A stretch of 11,273 nt of DNA from an uncultured bacterium (GTDB lineage Bacteria; Actinomycetota; Coriobacteriia; Coriobacteriales; Coriobacteriaceae): positions 1 through 11,273 of the forward strand of contig CAJMPF010000030.1 of NCBI GenBank assembly GCA_905215195.1. Direction: 5' to 3'. Shown piece by piece: positions 1 through 6,316 of this stretch (the stretch's first letter is position 1; each line of letters starts with the position of its first letter). A program made the position numbers and the translations under genes. The notes under the pieces were generated by a model. It saw only the letters and a list, made by a program, of their open reading frames with translations. It searched no databases and had not been told where the DNA came from.

Positions 1-876
1 CAACTTCGTGCTGTCGATGGCGTAGCGGCGGTCGTGGCCGGGGCGGTCGGCGACCCAGTCGAAGTCCTCGGGGTCGCGGCCCATGGCCTCGAGGATCATG
101 CGCAGCACGGTGATGTTGTTCTTCTCGCCGTCGGCGCCGATGAGGTAGGTCTCCCCCGTGCGGCCCTTGGTGAGGATGTCCCAGACGGCCGAGGAGTGGT
201 CCTCGGTGTGGATCCAGTCGCGCACGTTCTCGCCGCGGCCGTAGAGCTTGGGGCGCACGCCGTCGATTATGTTGGTGATCTGGCGCGGGATGAACTTCTC
301 CACGTGCTGGTAGGGGCCGTAGTTGTTGGAGCAGTTGGAGATCGTGGTGCGCAGGCCGTAGGTGCGGGTCCAGGCGCGCACGAGCATGTCGGAGCTGGCC
401 TTGGTGCTCGAGTACGGCGAGGACGGGCGGTATGGCGTCTCCTCGGTGAACTTGGCCGGGTCGTCGAGCGCCAGGTCGCCGTAGACCTCGTCGGTGGAGA
501 CGTGGTGGTAGCGGACGCCGTATTTCCTCACGGCCTCCAGCAGGCGGAAGGTGCCCTCCACGTTGGTGCGCAGGAACGGCTCCGGGTCGGCGATGGAGTT
601 GTCGTTGTGGGACTCTGCGGCGTAGTGCACGATGGCGTCGTGGCCCGGGACGATGCGGTCCAGGAGCTCCGCGTCGCAGATGTCGCCCACGACGAGCTCC
701 ACGCGGTCGGAGGGCAGCCCCGCGATGTTCTCGGGGTTGCCGGCGTAGGTCAGCTTGTCCAGGACGGTGACGTGCACCTCGGGGTGGTTGTTGACCACGT
801 AGTGCACGAAGTTGCTGCCGATGAAGCCGCAGCCGCCAGTGACGATGATATTCTTGGGTTCGAAAATCTCAGACAT
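1..876 (-). CDS. rfbB: dTDP-glucose 4,6-dehydratase (RmlB), C-terminus cut by window edge
   Basis: Cytoplasmic NAD-dependent short-chain dehydrogenase of extended type. It converts dTDP-glucose to dTDP-4-keto-6-deoxyglucose, the second step of dTDP-L-rhamnose synthesis. The 292 visible residues begin with a Rossmann motif TGGCGFIGS (residues 13-21), followed by LDKLTYAGN (39-47), the catalytic triplet STDE (127-130) and the YxxxK pair at Y155/K159. NCSNNYGPYQ and the RPGHDRRYAID stretch near the visible end are typical of the family. The family is usually about 330-350 residues, so only the tail is missing. The ATG at 876-874 is the natural start and has only a weak GGA-type ribosome site six bases upstream. 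It is the last gene of the visible polysaccharide operon, separated from rfbA by an AT-rich two-gene cassette. The remaining rhamnose genes (rfbC, rfbD) are not in view. Confidence 0.96.
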   Translation of the reverse strand, partial: MSEIFEPKNIIVTGGCGFIGSNFVHYVVNNHPEVHVTVLDKLTYAGNPENIAGLPSDRVELVVGDICDAELLDRIVPGHDAIVHYAAESHNDNSIADPEPFLRTNVEGTFRLLEAVRKYGVRYHHVSTDEVYGDLALDDPAKFTEETPYRPSSPYSSTKASSDMLVRAWTRTYGLRTTISNCSNNYGPYQHVEKFIPRQITNIIDGVRPKLYGRGENVRDWIHTEDHSSAVWDILTKGRTGETYLIGADGEKNNITVLRMILEAMGRDPEDFDWVADRPGHDRRYAIDSTKL

Positions 877-951
877 GAAAATCCAATCTGAAGCATGTAC
901 AGCTTCTTTAGTATGCCGCAGGAAGTGACGCCGCGACGCTATTCAACAAAA

Positions 952-1926
952 CTATCGGACATTTCGGCATGCGATAAGAGCCATAACCTTCGCAGAATTA
1001 CCTCCTGTACAAAACGCCTCCGAAATGCAGTCTTTGTCGTAGTGAAAAACCGAATCCCCAGTTATTTCACGTAAGTACTTATAGAAGAAATCCTCCCAGC
1101 TTTTAAACTTCTCACTGTTTACAAAGGCTTCTGGGGTTTCCAAAACCGTCTTAACATCTAGCCCTGAAATTACGCCGGAGCTCAGTAGAAGCCACTCGAA
1201 TGATTCGGGAAGACAAACCGTAACAGTATCGCGGTGAATGTCTTGCAGCTTAAGGACGCGGTCCGCATAGCACCCAAATGCCGCCCCGTCCGCGACAACA
1301 AACACGCGATCGTCGAGATGCTGATCCAACCAGCCCAAAATCGCGCTGTTCGTCATGGCCGAAGTACAGGTAAGCTCACTGTCAGCGAAATGCTGTTCAA
1401 AGAACTGGAAACCAGACTTACTGTCCTCGCATAGAAGGATAGAAAAGTCCTGTTTTGGCGCCGACCGGGAAATAGCATAACGATGATTCCCGCGATCTTG
1501 ATAAACAGGGACGAAAGAATGGTTTTTTCCGCTCGTCTTAATCTTGTAAATCTCATCCACGCTATACGGAAGATTGGGGAAATCAGCCCTTGAGATCAGC
1601 ACGAAATAATTCGAGGAATACAGCACATGATGGGCAAACTCATCAGAATGAATCTCTTTTAAGCCCTCATCGACAAATACAATCGAGTCATGAACGGACG
1701 AAAGCTGGTTTCGCCAATCATAATCGGTCAGGGCGACACAGGGACAATCGCATTGCAAGGAAACACCCGACTGCTCGCCCGTTCGCATGTAGTCTGCGAC
1801 CATGTCAAACAGTGTCGTCTTACCCGTGCCACTATCCCCACGCACAATAGTAATGTTCCGTTTAATGGTAAATGTGTACTTGGTTCCCCTGCGGCGGGAA
1901 ATCTTAACGAGATGCGAACCGTTCAT
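952..1926 (-). CDS. P-loop ATPase with possible Toprim-like C-terminal half
   Basis: A protein of 324 residues from the ATG at 1926. A GTG at 1935 in the same frame would add three residues, but an AGGTG ribosome site lies six bases before the ATG, so the ATG is preferred. The N-terminal third has a Walker A motif GDSGTGKTT (residues 30-38) and a Walker B-like SIVFVDEG (81-88), followed by a conserved-looking LPYSVDEIYKI segment. In the second half, ILLCEDSKSG (E167) and VFVVADGAAFG (D213) resemble, only loosely, the acidic strands of Toprim domains as found in OLD-type ATPases; this is inference. I recall relatives in gut Firmicutes carrying misleading translation-factor labels. The gene follows the DUF4869-like gene with no spacer, so the two are surely co-transcribed. 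Base composition is clearly lower in GC than the flanking rhamnose genes. The function is unknown to me. Confidence 0.85.
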   Translation of the reverse strand: MNGSHLVKISRRRGTKYTFTIKRNITIVRGDSGTGKTTLFDMVADYMRTGEQSGVSLQCDCPCVALTDYDWRNQLSSVHDSIVFVDEGLKEIHSDEFAHHVLYSSNYFVLISRADFPNLPYSVDEIYKIKTSGKNHSFVPVYQDRGNHRYAISRSAPKQDFSILLCEDSKSGFQFFEQHFADSELTCTSAMTNSAILGWLDQHLDDRVFVVADGAAFGCYADRVLKLQDIHRDTVTVCLPESFEWLLLSSGVISGLDVKTVLETPEAFVNSEKFKSWEDFFYKYLREITGDSVFHYDKDCISEAFCTGGNSAKVMALIACRNVR

Positions 1927-1935
1927 AAGCAGCAC

Positions 1936-2373
1936 CTACAGATACGGAATCGACTCGTGAATCAAATCGGCCATGTTGTGAACGATTCGGCCGCTATTCA
2001 CGACTTTAATTTTAAAATCCTCGCGACCAAAGTCCATCACATGATAGAGATTCACAACGAGCTTGCGGTCTTTCGCCATGTCGAGAATCCACTTGGCACA
2101 GTTGTCACCACAGGTAGAAGCGTTAAAAATATGCTTACGATCAAATCTCATAAGCAGCAGTGTTTTCACGCCACCAGAAAGCTGGAGTGGGGAGATGGAT
2201 CCAAGCACAGGGCTTTCGATGACGTTTTCGGAGACAACAACCGATCGATCGACATCTTTAATTATCGAGACTGCATAGGGATCCGTAATCCAAGAAGACC
2301 GGTAAGAGTTTTTGAAATATGTCGCTGTGTTGTAAATCGCTTCTGGCATATCGCCAAAGTAGACGCTTAACAC
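1936..2373 (-). CDS. DUF4869-like small protein, first gene of a two-gene cassette
   Basis: A soluble protein of 145 residues with no signal peptide or membrane segment. It starts LSVYFGDMPEAIYNT and contains WITDP, IESPVLGSISP, LSGGVKTLLLM and CGDNCAKW (residues 88-95). From memory these match a family annotated as DUF4869, found mostly in gut Firmicutes; no function is established that I know of. Start choice: the frame opens with TTG at 2385 and GTG at 2379. The GTG at 2373 is preferred because it is preceded by GGGAG with a five-base spacer, and because the protein then begins (M)LSVYFGDM as relatives do. The stop TAG abuts the next gene, a P-loop ATPase, so the pair forms a tight unit. 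It is AT-richer than its neighbours, which suggests acquisition. The tight pairing suggests that the two products act together, but this is inference. Confidence 0.82.
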   Translation of the reverse strand: MLSVYFGDMPEAIYNTATYFKNSYRSSWITDPYAVSIIKDVDRSVVVSENVIESPVLGSISPLQLSGGVKTLLLMRFDRKHIFNASTCGDNCAKWILDMAKDRKLVVNLYHVMDFGREDFKIKVVNSGRIVHNMADLIHESIPYL

Positions 2374-2422
2374 ATCCACTCCCAATCATATTGTCTTTAT
2401 GGTCAACGTAATCATAACGAAA

Positions 2423-2448
2423 GGGGCCACCAGATAAACGGTGACCCC
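2423..2448 (-). terminator. Hairpin downstream of rfbA, possible intrinsic terminator
   Basis: Nine-base arms GGGGCCACC (2423-2431) and GGTGACCCC (2440-2448) pair with one mismatch around an eight-base loop, 20 bases after the rfbA stop. Read on the minus strand the stem is followed by TTTCGTT, a weak uridine run. It sits exactly between rfbA and the DUF4869/ATPase cassette, so it may end or attenuate transcripts of the upstream operon. A processive antiterminated polymerase could read through it. Confidence 0.55.
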
Positions 2449-2468
2449 TAAAAGAAAACAAGCTTGCG

Positions 2469-3359
2469 CTAGTACTCGCGCGGGCTGTTGACGATCTCGC
2501 CGGCGGCGAACTTCTTGAGGTGCTGCCCGTAGACCGACTTGCCGTAGGCCTTCGCGGCCTCCTTGAGCCCCTCGGTGGTGATCCAGCCGTTCTCCCAGGC
2601 GATCTCCTCGGGGACCGAGACCGGCAGGTCCTGGGAGTGCTCCACGGCGCGGACGAACTCCGCGGCCTCGTGCAGGCTCTCCATGGTGCCGGTGTCCAGC
2701 CACGCGTAGCCGCGGCCCAGGGTCACCACGGACAGCGTCCCCTCCTCCAGGTACATCTGGTTGAGCGTGGTGATCTCCAGCTCGCCGCGCGCGGACGGCT
2801 TGACCTCGTGCGCCATGGCGGCGACGTCGCCCGGGTAGAAGTAGAGTCCGGTGACGGCGTAGGAACTCTTTGGCTCGGCGGGCTTCTCCTTGATGGAGAC
2901 GGCACGGCCCTCGCCGTCGAACTCGACGACGCCGAAGCGCTCGGGGTCGTCCACGTGGTAGCCGAAGACCGTGGCTCTACCGGACTCGGCGTTCTGCACG
3001 GCGCGCGTCAGGTGGCGCGAAAGTCCGTTGCCGTAGAAGATGTTGTCGCCCAGCACCAGCGCGCACGGCTCGCCGGCGATGAACTCCTCGCCGATGGTGA
3101 AGGCCTGGGCCAGGCCGTCGGGGCTGGGCTGCTCGGCGTAGGAGAGCCTCACGCCGTAGCGCGAGCCGTCCCTGAGCAGGCGCTCGAAGTTGGGCAGGTC
3201 GGTCGGCGTGGAGATGACCAGGATGTCCCGGATGCCAGCCAGCATGAGGGTGCTAAGCGGGTAGTAGATCATGGGCTTGTCGTAGACCGGCAGCAGCTGC
3301 TTGGAGGTCACGAGCGTGAGGCGGGTGCCGGACCCGCCGGCGAGGATGATGCCTTTCAC
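2469..3359 (-). CDS. rfbA: Glucose-1-phosphate thymidylyltransferase (RmlA), with short signature motif
   Basis: Cytoplasmic nucleotidyltransferase that couples dTTP and glucose-1-phosphate into dTDP-glucose, the first committed step to dTDP-rhamnose. The 296 residues align along the whole family: LAGGSGTRL at the N-terminus, KQLLPVYDKPMIYYPLSTLMLAGI, SPDGLAQAF, the metal/nucleotide motif LGDN, VTGLYFYPGDV, RGELEITTLN and GYAWLDTGT. The start is a GTG at 3359 with an AGGAG site seven bases upstream, three bases after the stop of the preceding glycosyltransferase. The oddity is in the signature motif. Relatives read GTRL-x-P-x-T-x-x-x-S-K, with Lys near residue 23, whereas this protein reads GTRLTLVTSK, with Lys at residue 20. 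Three residues (equivalent to YPL) are missing from the nucleotide-binding loop with the frame kept. Activity may be impaired unless another rfbA copy exists. Confidence 0.95.
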   Translation of the reverse strand: MKGIILAGGSGTRLTLVTSKQLLPVYDKPMIYYPLSTLMLAGIRDILVISTPTDLPNFERLLRDGSRYGVRLSYAEQPSPDGLAQAFTIGEEFIAGEPCALVLGDNIFYGNGLSRHLTRAVQNAESGRATVFGYHVDDPERFGVVEFDGEGRAVSIKEKPAEPKSSYAVTGLYFYPGDVAAMAHEVKPSARGELEITTLNQMYLEEGTLSVVTLGRGYAWLDTGTMESLHEAAEFVRAVEHSQDLPVSVPEEIAWENGWITTEGLKEAAKAYGKSVYGQHLKKFAAGEIVNSPREY

Positions 3360-3362
3360 TGG

Positions 3363-4529
3363 TTATCTCCTTCCGAGGAAAAGGTCTTCGTAGCTGTCAG
3401 TGATGGACCGCCACGAATACCGGTCGCGGATAACGGAGGTCGATGCCGTATCGAGCTCCTCGATCGACTTCCAATCCATCACGTCGGCGCTATTGATAAG
3501 TTCAGCCAAGTTTCCGGATTCCTTGCTCCAATACAGGGCCGAGTCCTCAGCGACCTCGCGGTTGAAACCGACGTCGAGAAGGAGGTTGAGGCGCGTGGAC
3601 GCCAGCGCCTCCAGGAGGCTCGGATTGGTACCCCCGACCTCATGGCCGTGGAAGTAGCCGTAAGCCTGCTCACGGATCTTCTTCAGGAGCTCCTGGTCGT
3701 AGACGGTCCCGACGAACTTGATGCGTTGGTCGGACTTGAAGTGCGTCTTCCGCTCGAGCTCCGCGAGGAAGGAGTCGTCCACTCCCGTCACGAGCGCGAA
3801 ATCCTGCTTGGAGTCGGAAGCCATGAACTCCCGGATCATGGTCTCGTAGTTGTTCTCAGGCACGAAGCGTCCCACGACCAGGTAGTAGCCGAAGGGCTCG
3901 AGGCCCTTCTCGGAGAGCCATCCAGTGAACTTGGGGTCGTCGTCCGCGAGCGCTGAGTGCCTGATGTCGGCCCCGTAGGCGATGAAGGTCGTCTCGGGGT
4001 GCAGGTCGGCATACTCCCCTCGAATGTACTTCTCGATGTTCTTGGAGTCGCACACCATCAGGTCGGCGTGCTTGACCATCCCGCGCTCCGAGACTTTCCA
4101 GTACCTGCGGACGGGCGCGCTCCACTTGGCGCGCTTCCACTCGTGGCCGTCGGGGTTCACGAAGACCTTGCCACCAAGGGCGTGGATCCTCTTTACGTAC
4201 TTTCCGAAAAACGGTCCGATGCGACAGGCCAGCACGTAGACGATGGGGTGCTCGACACGGTTATTCTCGATATAGGCGGTGCACCACTTGAGGGCGTCTA
4301 TGTCGTATAAGATTGCCCTAGCGGCTCCGACGGGCCTGCGTAGTACCTTGAAGCAATGCGCTCCGTTGTGCTCGAACTCGCCGACCTCCTCGGCGGAGTC
4401 CACAGCGCACGCCACGTGGTACTTGATCTCGGGCGATACCTGATTCTCGGTCAGTTTCTCCACGAACGTCTCGTAGCCGCCGTAGTTTGCCGGAATTCCC
4501 TTGGATCCGATGATGAAAACATGCTGCAT
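3363..4529 (-). CDS. DUF1972-family rhamnosyltransferase (Cps2T/WchF type)
   Basis: A 388-residue cytoplasmic or membrane-associated GT-B glycosyltransferase. The N-terminal half (about residues 1-185) is the DUF1972 domain: FIIGSKGIPANYGGYETFVEKL, IKYHVACAV, CRIGPFFG and NPDGHEWKRAKW. The C-terminal half is a glycosyltransferase family 1/4 domain with LVVGRFVPENNYE (217-229) and the nucleotide-sugar site HGHEVGGTNPSLLEALAS (294-311). The closest known function is the pneumococcal beta-1,4-rhamnosyltransferase Cps2T, which adds rhamnose from dTDP-rhamnose to the lipid-linked first sugar. That agrees with rfbA and rfbB in the same operon and with the phosphoglycosyltransferase just upstream. 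The ATG at 4529 overlaps the preceding stop codon by one base (TAATG), a typical translational coupling. The acceptor sugar cannot be told from the sequence. Confidence 0.9.
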   Translation of the reverse strand: MQHVFIIGSKGIPANYGGYETFVEKLTENQVSPEIKYHVACAVDSAEEVGEFEHNGAHCFKVLRRPVGAARAILYDIDALKWCTAYIENNRVEHPIVYVLACRIGPFFGKYVKRIHALGGKVFVNPDGHEWKRAKWSAPVRRYWKVSERGMVKHADLMVCDSKNIEKYIRGEYADLHPETTFIAYGADIRHSALADDDPKFTGWLSEKGLEPFGYYLVVGRFVPENNYETMIREFMASDSKQDFALVTGVDDSFLAELERKTHFKSDQRIKFVGTVYDQELLKKIREQAYGYFHGHEVGGTNPSLLEALASTRLNLLLDVGFNREVAEDSALYWSKESGNLAELINSADVMDWKSIEELDTASTSVIRDRYSWRSITDSYEDLFLGRR

Positions 4530-5290
4530 TAGTACGCATCGCTCCCGTTAAAGACCTCCAGAACCGTTAGGAGGATGATCTTGAAGTCCGTGATGACTCC
4601 GCGCTTGGCTATGTATTCGAGGTCCCGGCGGACCATGCCGTCGAAACCGGTGGAGTTGCGCTCCGTAACCTGCCAGAGCCCCGTAATACCTGGTTTCACT
4701 GCTAGCCTCTGCAGGTCGTACTCGGTGTACTCAGCTACCTCATTCGGCAGCGGCGGGCGCGGGCCGACGACGGACATCTGACCCAGAAACACGTTCAGGA
4801 ACTGCGGGAACTCGTCGATGGAGTGCTTACGGATGAACTTGCCGATCTTGGTGACGCGGGGGTCATCCCTCATCTTGAACATGGCACCGGCGATCTCGTT
4901 CTGCTCCTTGAGCTCGGCGAGGCGCTCGTCGGCATCCTTGTACATGGAGCGGAACTTCCACATGCGGAACGTGGTCAAGCTGCCGTCGGGGAGGGTCTGG
5001 CCCACGCGGATCTGGCTGTAGAAGGGGCTGCCCTCGCTCTCCAGGCGGATGAGCGCTGCGAGCACCAGACTGGGAATTGCGATGATCGCAAGCACGACAC
5101 CGCTGAAAACAATGTCAAACGCGCGCTTCACCGTCCTGTACGCCAGGCGCGAGCGATCCCAGTCCATGATGGATTGCATGGCCTTGTAGCGGCCAGCACC
5201 CTCACGTCGGTCCATGGCCTGAGCAATCAGTGCGGCCCCCACGGGCGCATCCGTTGCATATTGAGTTTTATCCGACACGTTCTCTTCCAA
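4529..5290 (-). CDS. Undecaprenyl-phosphate phosphoglycosyltransferase (WchA/WbaP-type core)
   Basis: A membrane enzyme that transfers a sugar-1-phosphate (probably glucose or galactose) to undecaprenyl phosphate and so begins the polysaccharide repeat unit. At 253 residues it is the short, single-membrane-segment form (bacterial sugar transferase domain only). KRAFDIVFSG (residues 55-64) leads into a hydrophobic re-entrant helix to about residue 82. FRMWKFRSMYKDADE (108-122), then DEFPQFLNVFLGQMSVVGPRPP (159-180) and KPGITGLWQVTERN (199-212) are the catalytic signatures of the family. The outer start is TTG at 5290, preceded by GGGGG seven to eight bases upstream. A GTG at 5278 with GGAAG five bases upstream is an equally plausible start and would shorten it by four residues. 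It lies 54 bases after the antiterminator gene and overlaps the next glycosyltransferase by one base. Confidence 0.93.
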   Translation of the reverse strand: MEENVSDKTQYATDAPVGAALIAQAMDRREGAGRYKAMQSIMDWDRSRLAYRTVKRAFDIVFSGVVLAIIAIPSLVLAALIRLESEGSPFYSQIRVGQTLPDGSLTTFRMWKFRSMYKDADERLAELKEQNEIAGAMFKMRDDPRVTKIGKFIRKHSIDEFPQFLNVFLGQMSVVGPRPPLPNEVAEYTEYDLQRLAVKPGITGLWQVTERNSTGFDGMVRRDLEYIAKRGVITDFKIILLTVLEVFNGSDAY

Positions 5291-5298
5291 GACTTCGC

Positions 5299-5311
5299 CC
5301 CCAGGTCGGGG
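5299..5311 (-). promoter_or_regulatory. Small hairpin between loaP and the phosphoglycosyltransferase gene
   Basis: A CCCC/GGGG stem with a five-base loop lies in the 54-base gap after loaP. On the minus-strand transcript its 3' arm is the GGGGG that would serve as ribosome site for the TTG start at 5290. It could mask that site, or be an RNA element recognised by the antiterminator; LoaP proteins are known to need an RNA hairpin near the start of their operons. The role is inference and the stem is short. Confidence 0.3.
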
Positions 5312-5344
5312 ATCCTCCCTGTTCTGTTTTGCGGCCGCCAGCAG

Positions 5345-5890
5345 CTAGGCAATCGCTTTTTTGAGGTTGCGCATGACGCGCTGCTCGTTTGAAAGCACTG
5401 CAAGGCCAACGCGCGTAGTCACGCGTCGGCCACACAGGTCGAGCTCCAAATAAGCAGTGCTCTTGCGTCTGTTAATGGTTTTGATAAGGCCTTCGTGGCC
5501 CAACAGCGGACCTGCCGTCACTACGACCTGCTCACCGTCTTTTAGGGCCTCGCTCATGGGCACTACGCGGTCTCCCCTGTGCGTAAAGCCGCCAATAAGC
5601 TGGACCTCTTCTTTTGCCAGCGGCACAAACTGACCCTCCTGGGAAAGCACTCGGGCAAAGTCGTCCATGAGCAGCAGATACTGTTGCACGGTACGGGGAT
5701 CTGCCGTGTCGCAGATAAGATAACCGGGAAAGAGCGATTTGGTCGTATTGACCCATTCGCCGTGTACCTTGATCTCGGTTTGATATTGGGGATAAAAGAG
5801 CTCTTGCATGGCACCAACCGGCACCATGCGCTCAATGCGCTCGCGCATTACGTCTTCGCGACCGTTAATGACTTGGATCACATACCACAC
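5345..5890 (-). CDS. loaP: NusG-paralogue transcription antiterminator, LoaP-like
   Basis: A 181-residue specialised NusG-family elongation factor. The N-terminal NGN domain runs from MWYVIQVINGRED through FYPQYQTEIKVHGEW and KSLFPGYLICDT (residues 51-62). The C-terminal KOW domain covers DGEQVVVTAGPLLGHEGLIKTINRRKSTA (118-146) and ends LAVLSNE. Factors of this type (LoaP, UpxY, RfaH) bind RNA polymerase and make it read through terminators in one long operon, usually for polysaccharides or natural products. The position as first gene of a sugar operon fits. The frame can open with GTG at 5899 or 5896, but AAGGGG lies directly against those codons. The GTG at 5890 has it eight bases upstream and gives the family-typical MWYVIQV start, so 5890 is chosen. 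LoaP rather than UpxY is inferred from sequence feel and likely taxonomy. Confidence 0.88.
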   Translation of the reverse strand: MWYVIQVINGREDVMRERIERMVPVGAMQELFYPQYQTEIKVHGEWVNTTKSLFPGYLICDTADPRTVQQYLLLMDDFARVLSQEGQFVPLAKEEVQLIGGFTHRGDRVVPMSEALKDGEQVVVTAGPLLGHEGLIKTINRRKSTAYLELDLCGRRVTTRVGLAVLSNEQRVMRNLKKAIA

Positions 5891-5927
5891 GAGCACCACC
5901 CCTTTGCTGTCTTACGTGTGGCTCACG

Positions 5928-5986
5928 GGGTTTGGGTATGGCTTCGCCAGGGCGCTTGTGCGCGAAGGCGCTCCATATTCAAACCC
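5928..5986 (-). promoter_or_regulatory. Nested hairpin in the loaP leader, proximal
   Basis: Outer arms GGGTTTG (5928-5934) and CAAACCC (5980-5986), middle arms TATGG (5937-5941) and CCATA (5973-5977), and inner arms CTTCGC (5942-5947) and GCGAAG (5962-5967) all nest, with a five-base bulge at 5968-5972 and a 14-base loop. It ends 37 bases upstream of the preferred loaP start, so it would form in the 5' untranslated RNA. There is no uridine run after it, so it is not a standard terminator. A regulatory role is inferred. Confidence 0.5.
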
Positions 5987-6054
5987 TGAGCCCAGTCAGA
6001 CAAGCACGTGGCTCTGCCCCACCGTGAACGGTATGTATGAGTGCAGTTGCTAGA

Positions 6055-6086
6055 GACGCGGACGTGTATCGCAAAATGACCGCGTC
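6055..6086 (-). repeat. Inverted repeat GACGCGG/CCGCGTC in the loaP upstream region
   Basis: Perfect seven-base arms at 6055-6061 and 6080-6086 with an 18-base loop. It lies just before the large nested hairpin at 6089-6148 in the same noncoding stretch and probably belongs to the same folded leader. Its function is unknown. Confidence 0.4.
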
Positions 6087-6088
6087 CC

Positions 6089-6148
6089 CAGCTGGCTGCG
6101 TGCGATCCAGTCAAGCGGGTACAAAACTGAACCGCACGCAAACAGCTG
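6089..6148 (-). promoter_or_regulatory. Symmetrical 60-base nested hairpin in the loaP upstream region
   Basis: Three stacked stems share one centre: CAGCTG/CAGCTG (6089-6094, 6143-6148), TGCGTGCG/CGCACGCA (6097-6104, 6133-6140) and CAGT/ACTG (6108-6111, 6126-6129). They are separated by symmetrical 2x2 and 3x3 internal loops around a 14-base terminal loop. Eighteen perfect base pairs in register are very unlikely by chance. The element lies about 200 bases upstream of loaP and would be in its leader if transcription starts near 6304. It has no uridine run on either side. Confidence 0.55.
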
Positions 6149-6156
6149 TAAAACTG

Positions 6157-6204
6157 CTTCTTATTGGCATGCAAATAAATAACGTTGCATGACTTCTTTA
6201 TTGG
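6157..6204. repeat. Direct repeats flanking a CATGCAA inverted repeat
   Basis: CTTCTTATTGG (6157-6167) and CTTCTTTATTGG (6193-6204) are near-identical direct repeats. Between them lies a perfect seven-base inverted repeat, CATGCAA (6168-6174) and TTGCATG (6185-6191), with an AT-rich ten-base spacer. The arrangement resembles a protein-binding site more than an RNA structure. It is in the noncoding region upstream of loaP. Confidence 0.4.
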
Positions 6205-6310
6205 AGCTCGTGGTGTTTCTGGCACCGCCGTTACGGCCGGATGCTGATCGACCCTCCGCTTTATGGCTTGCTGGAGCCGTGAGCAGAGTTGAACTCATGT
6301 AACGTTAGTT

Positions 6311-6316
6311 ATCCTA
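6311..6316 (-). promoter_or_regulatory. Possible extended -10 promoter for the loaP operon
   Basis: On the minus strand TGCTAGGAT provides a TAGGAT -10 element with the TG extension. No good -35 is seen at 17 bases. If used, transcription would start near 6304 and leave a leader of about 410 bases containing the hairpins at 6089-6148 and 5928-5986 before loaP. This is the best candidate in the region, but it rests on a short match. Confidence 0.35.

Noticed and set aside
34..891. Long plus-strand open frame (285 codons) opposite rfbB
   Set aside because: It is antisense to a clear RmlB protein. Its Val/Gly/Ala/Asp-rich, low-complexity translation is typical of the reverse frame of a GC-rich gene.
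2520..3956. Plus-strand open frame of 478 codons across rfbA and the rhamnosyltransferase gene
   Set aside because: It overlaps two well-supported minus-strand genes and has no recognisable domain. It is a GC-driven shadow frame.
5923..6225. Possible 100-residue minus-strand gene upstream of loaP
   Set aside because: It runs through both nested hairpins, has no ribosome site, and its composition is rich in Arg, Ser, Cys and His with no family likeness. A structured leader explains the region better.
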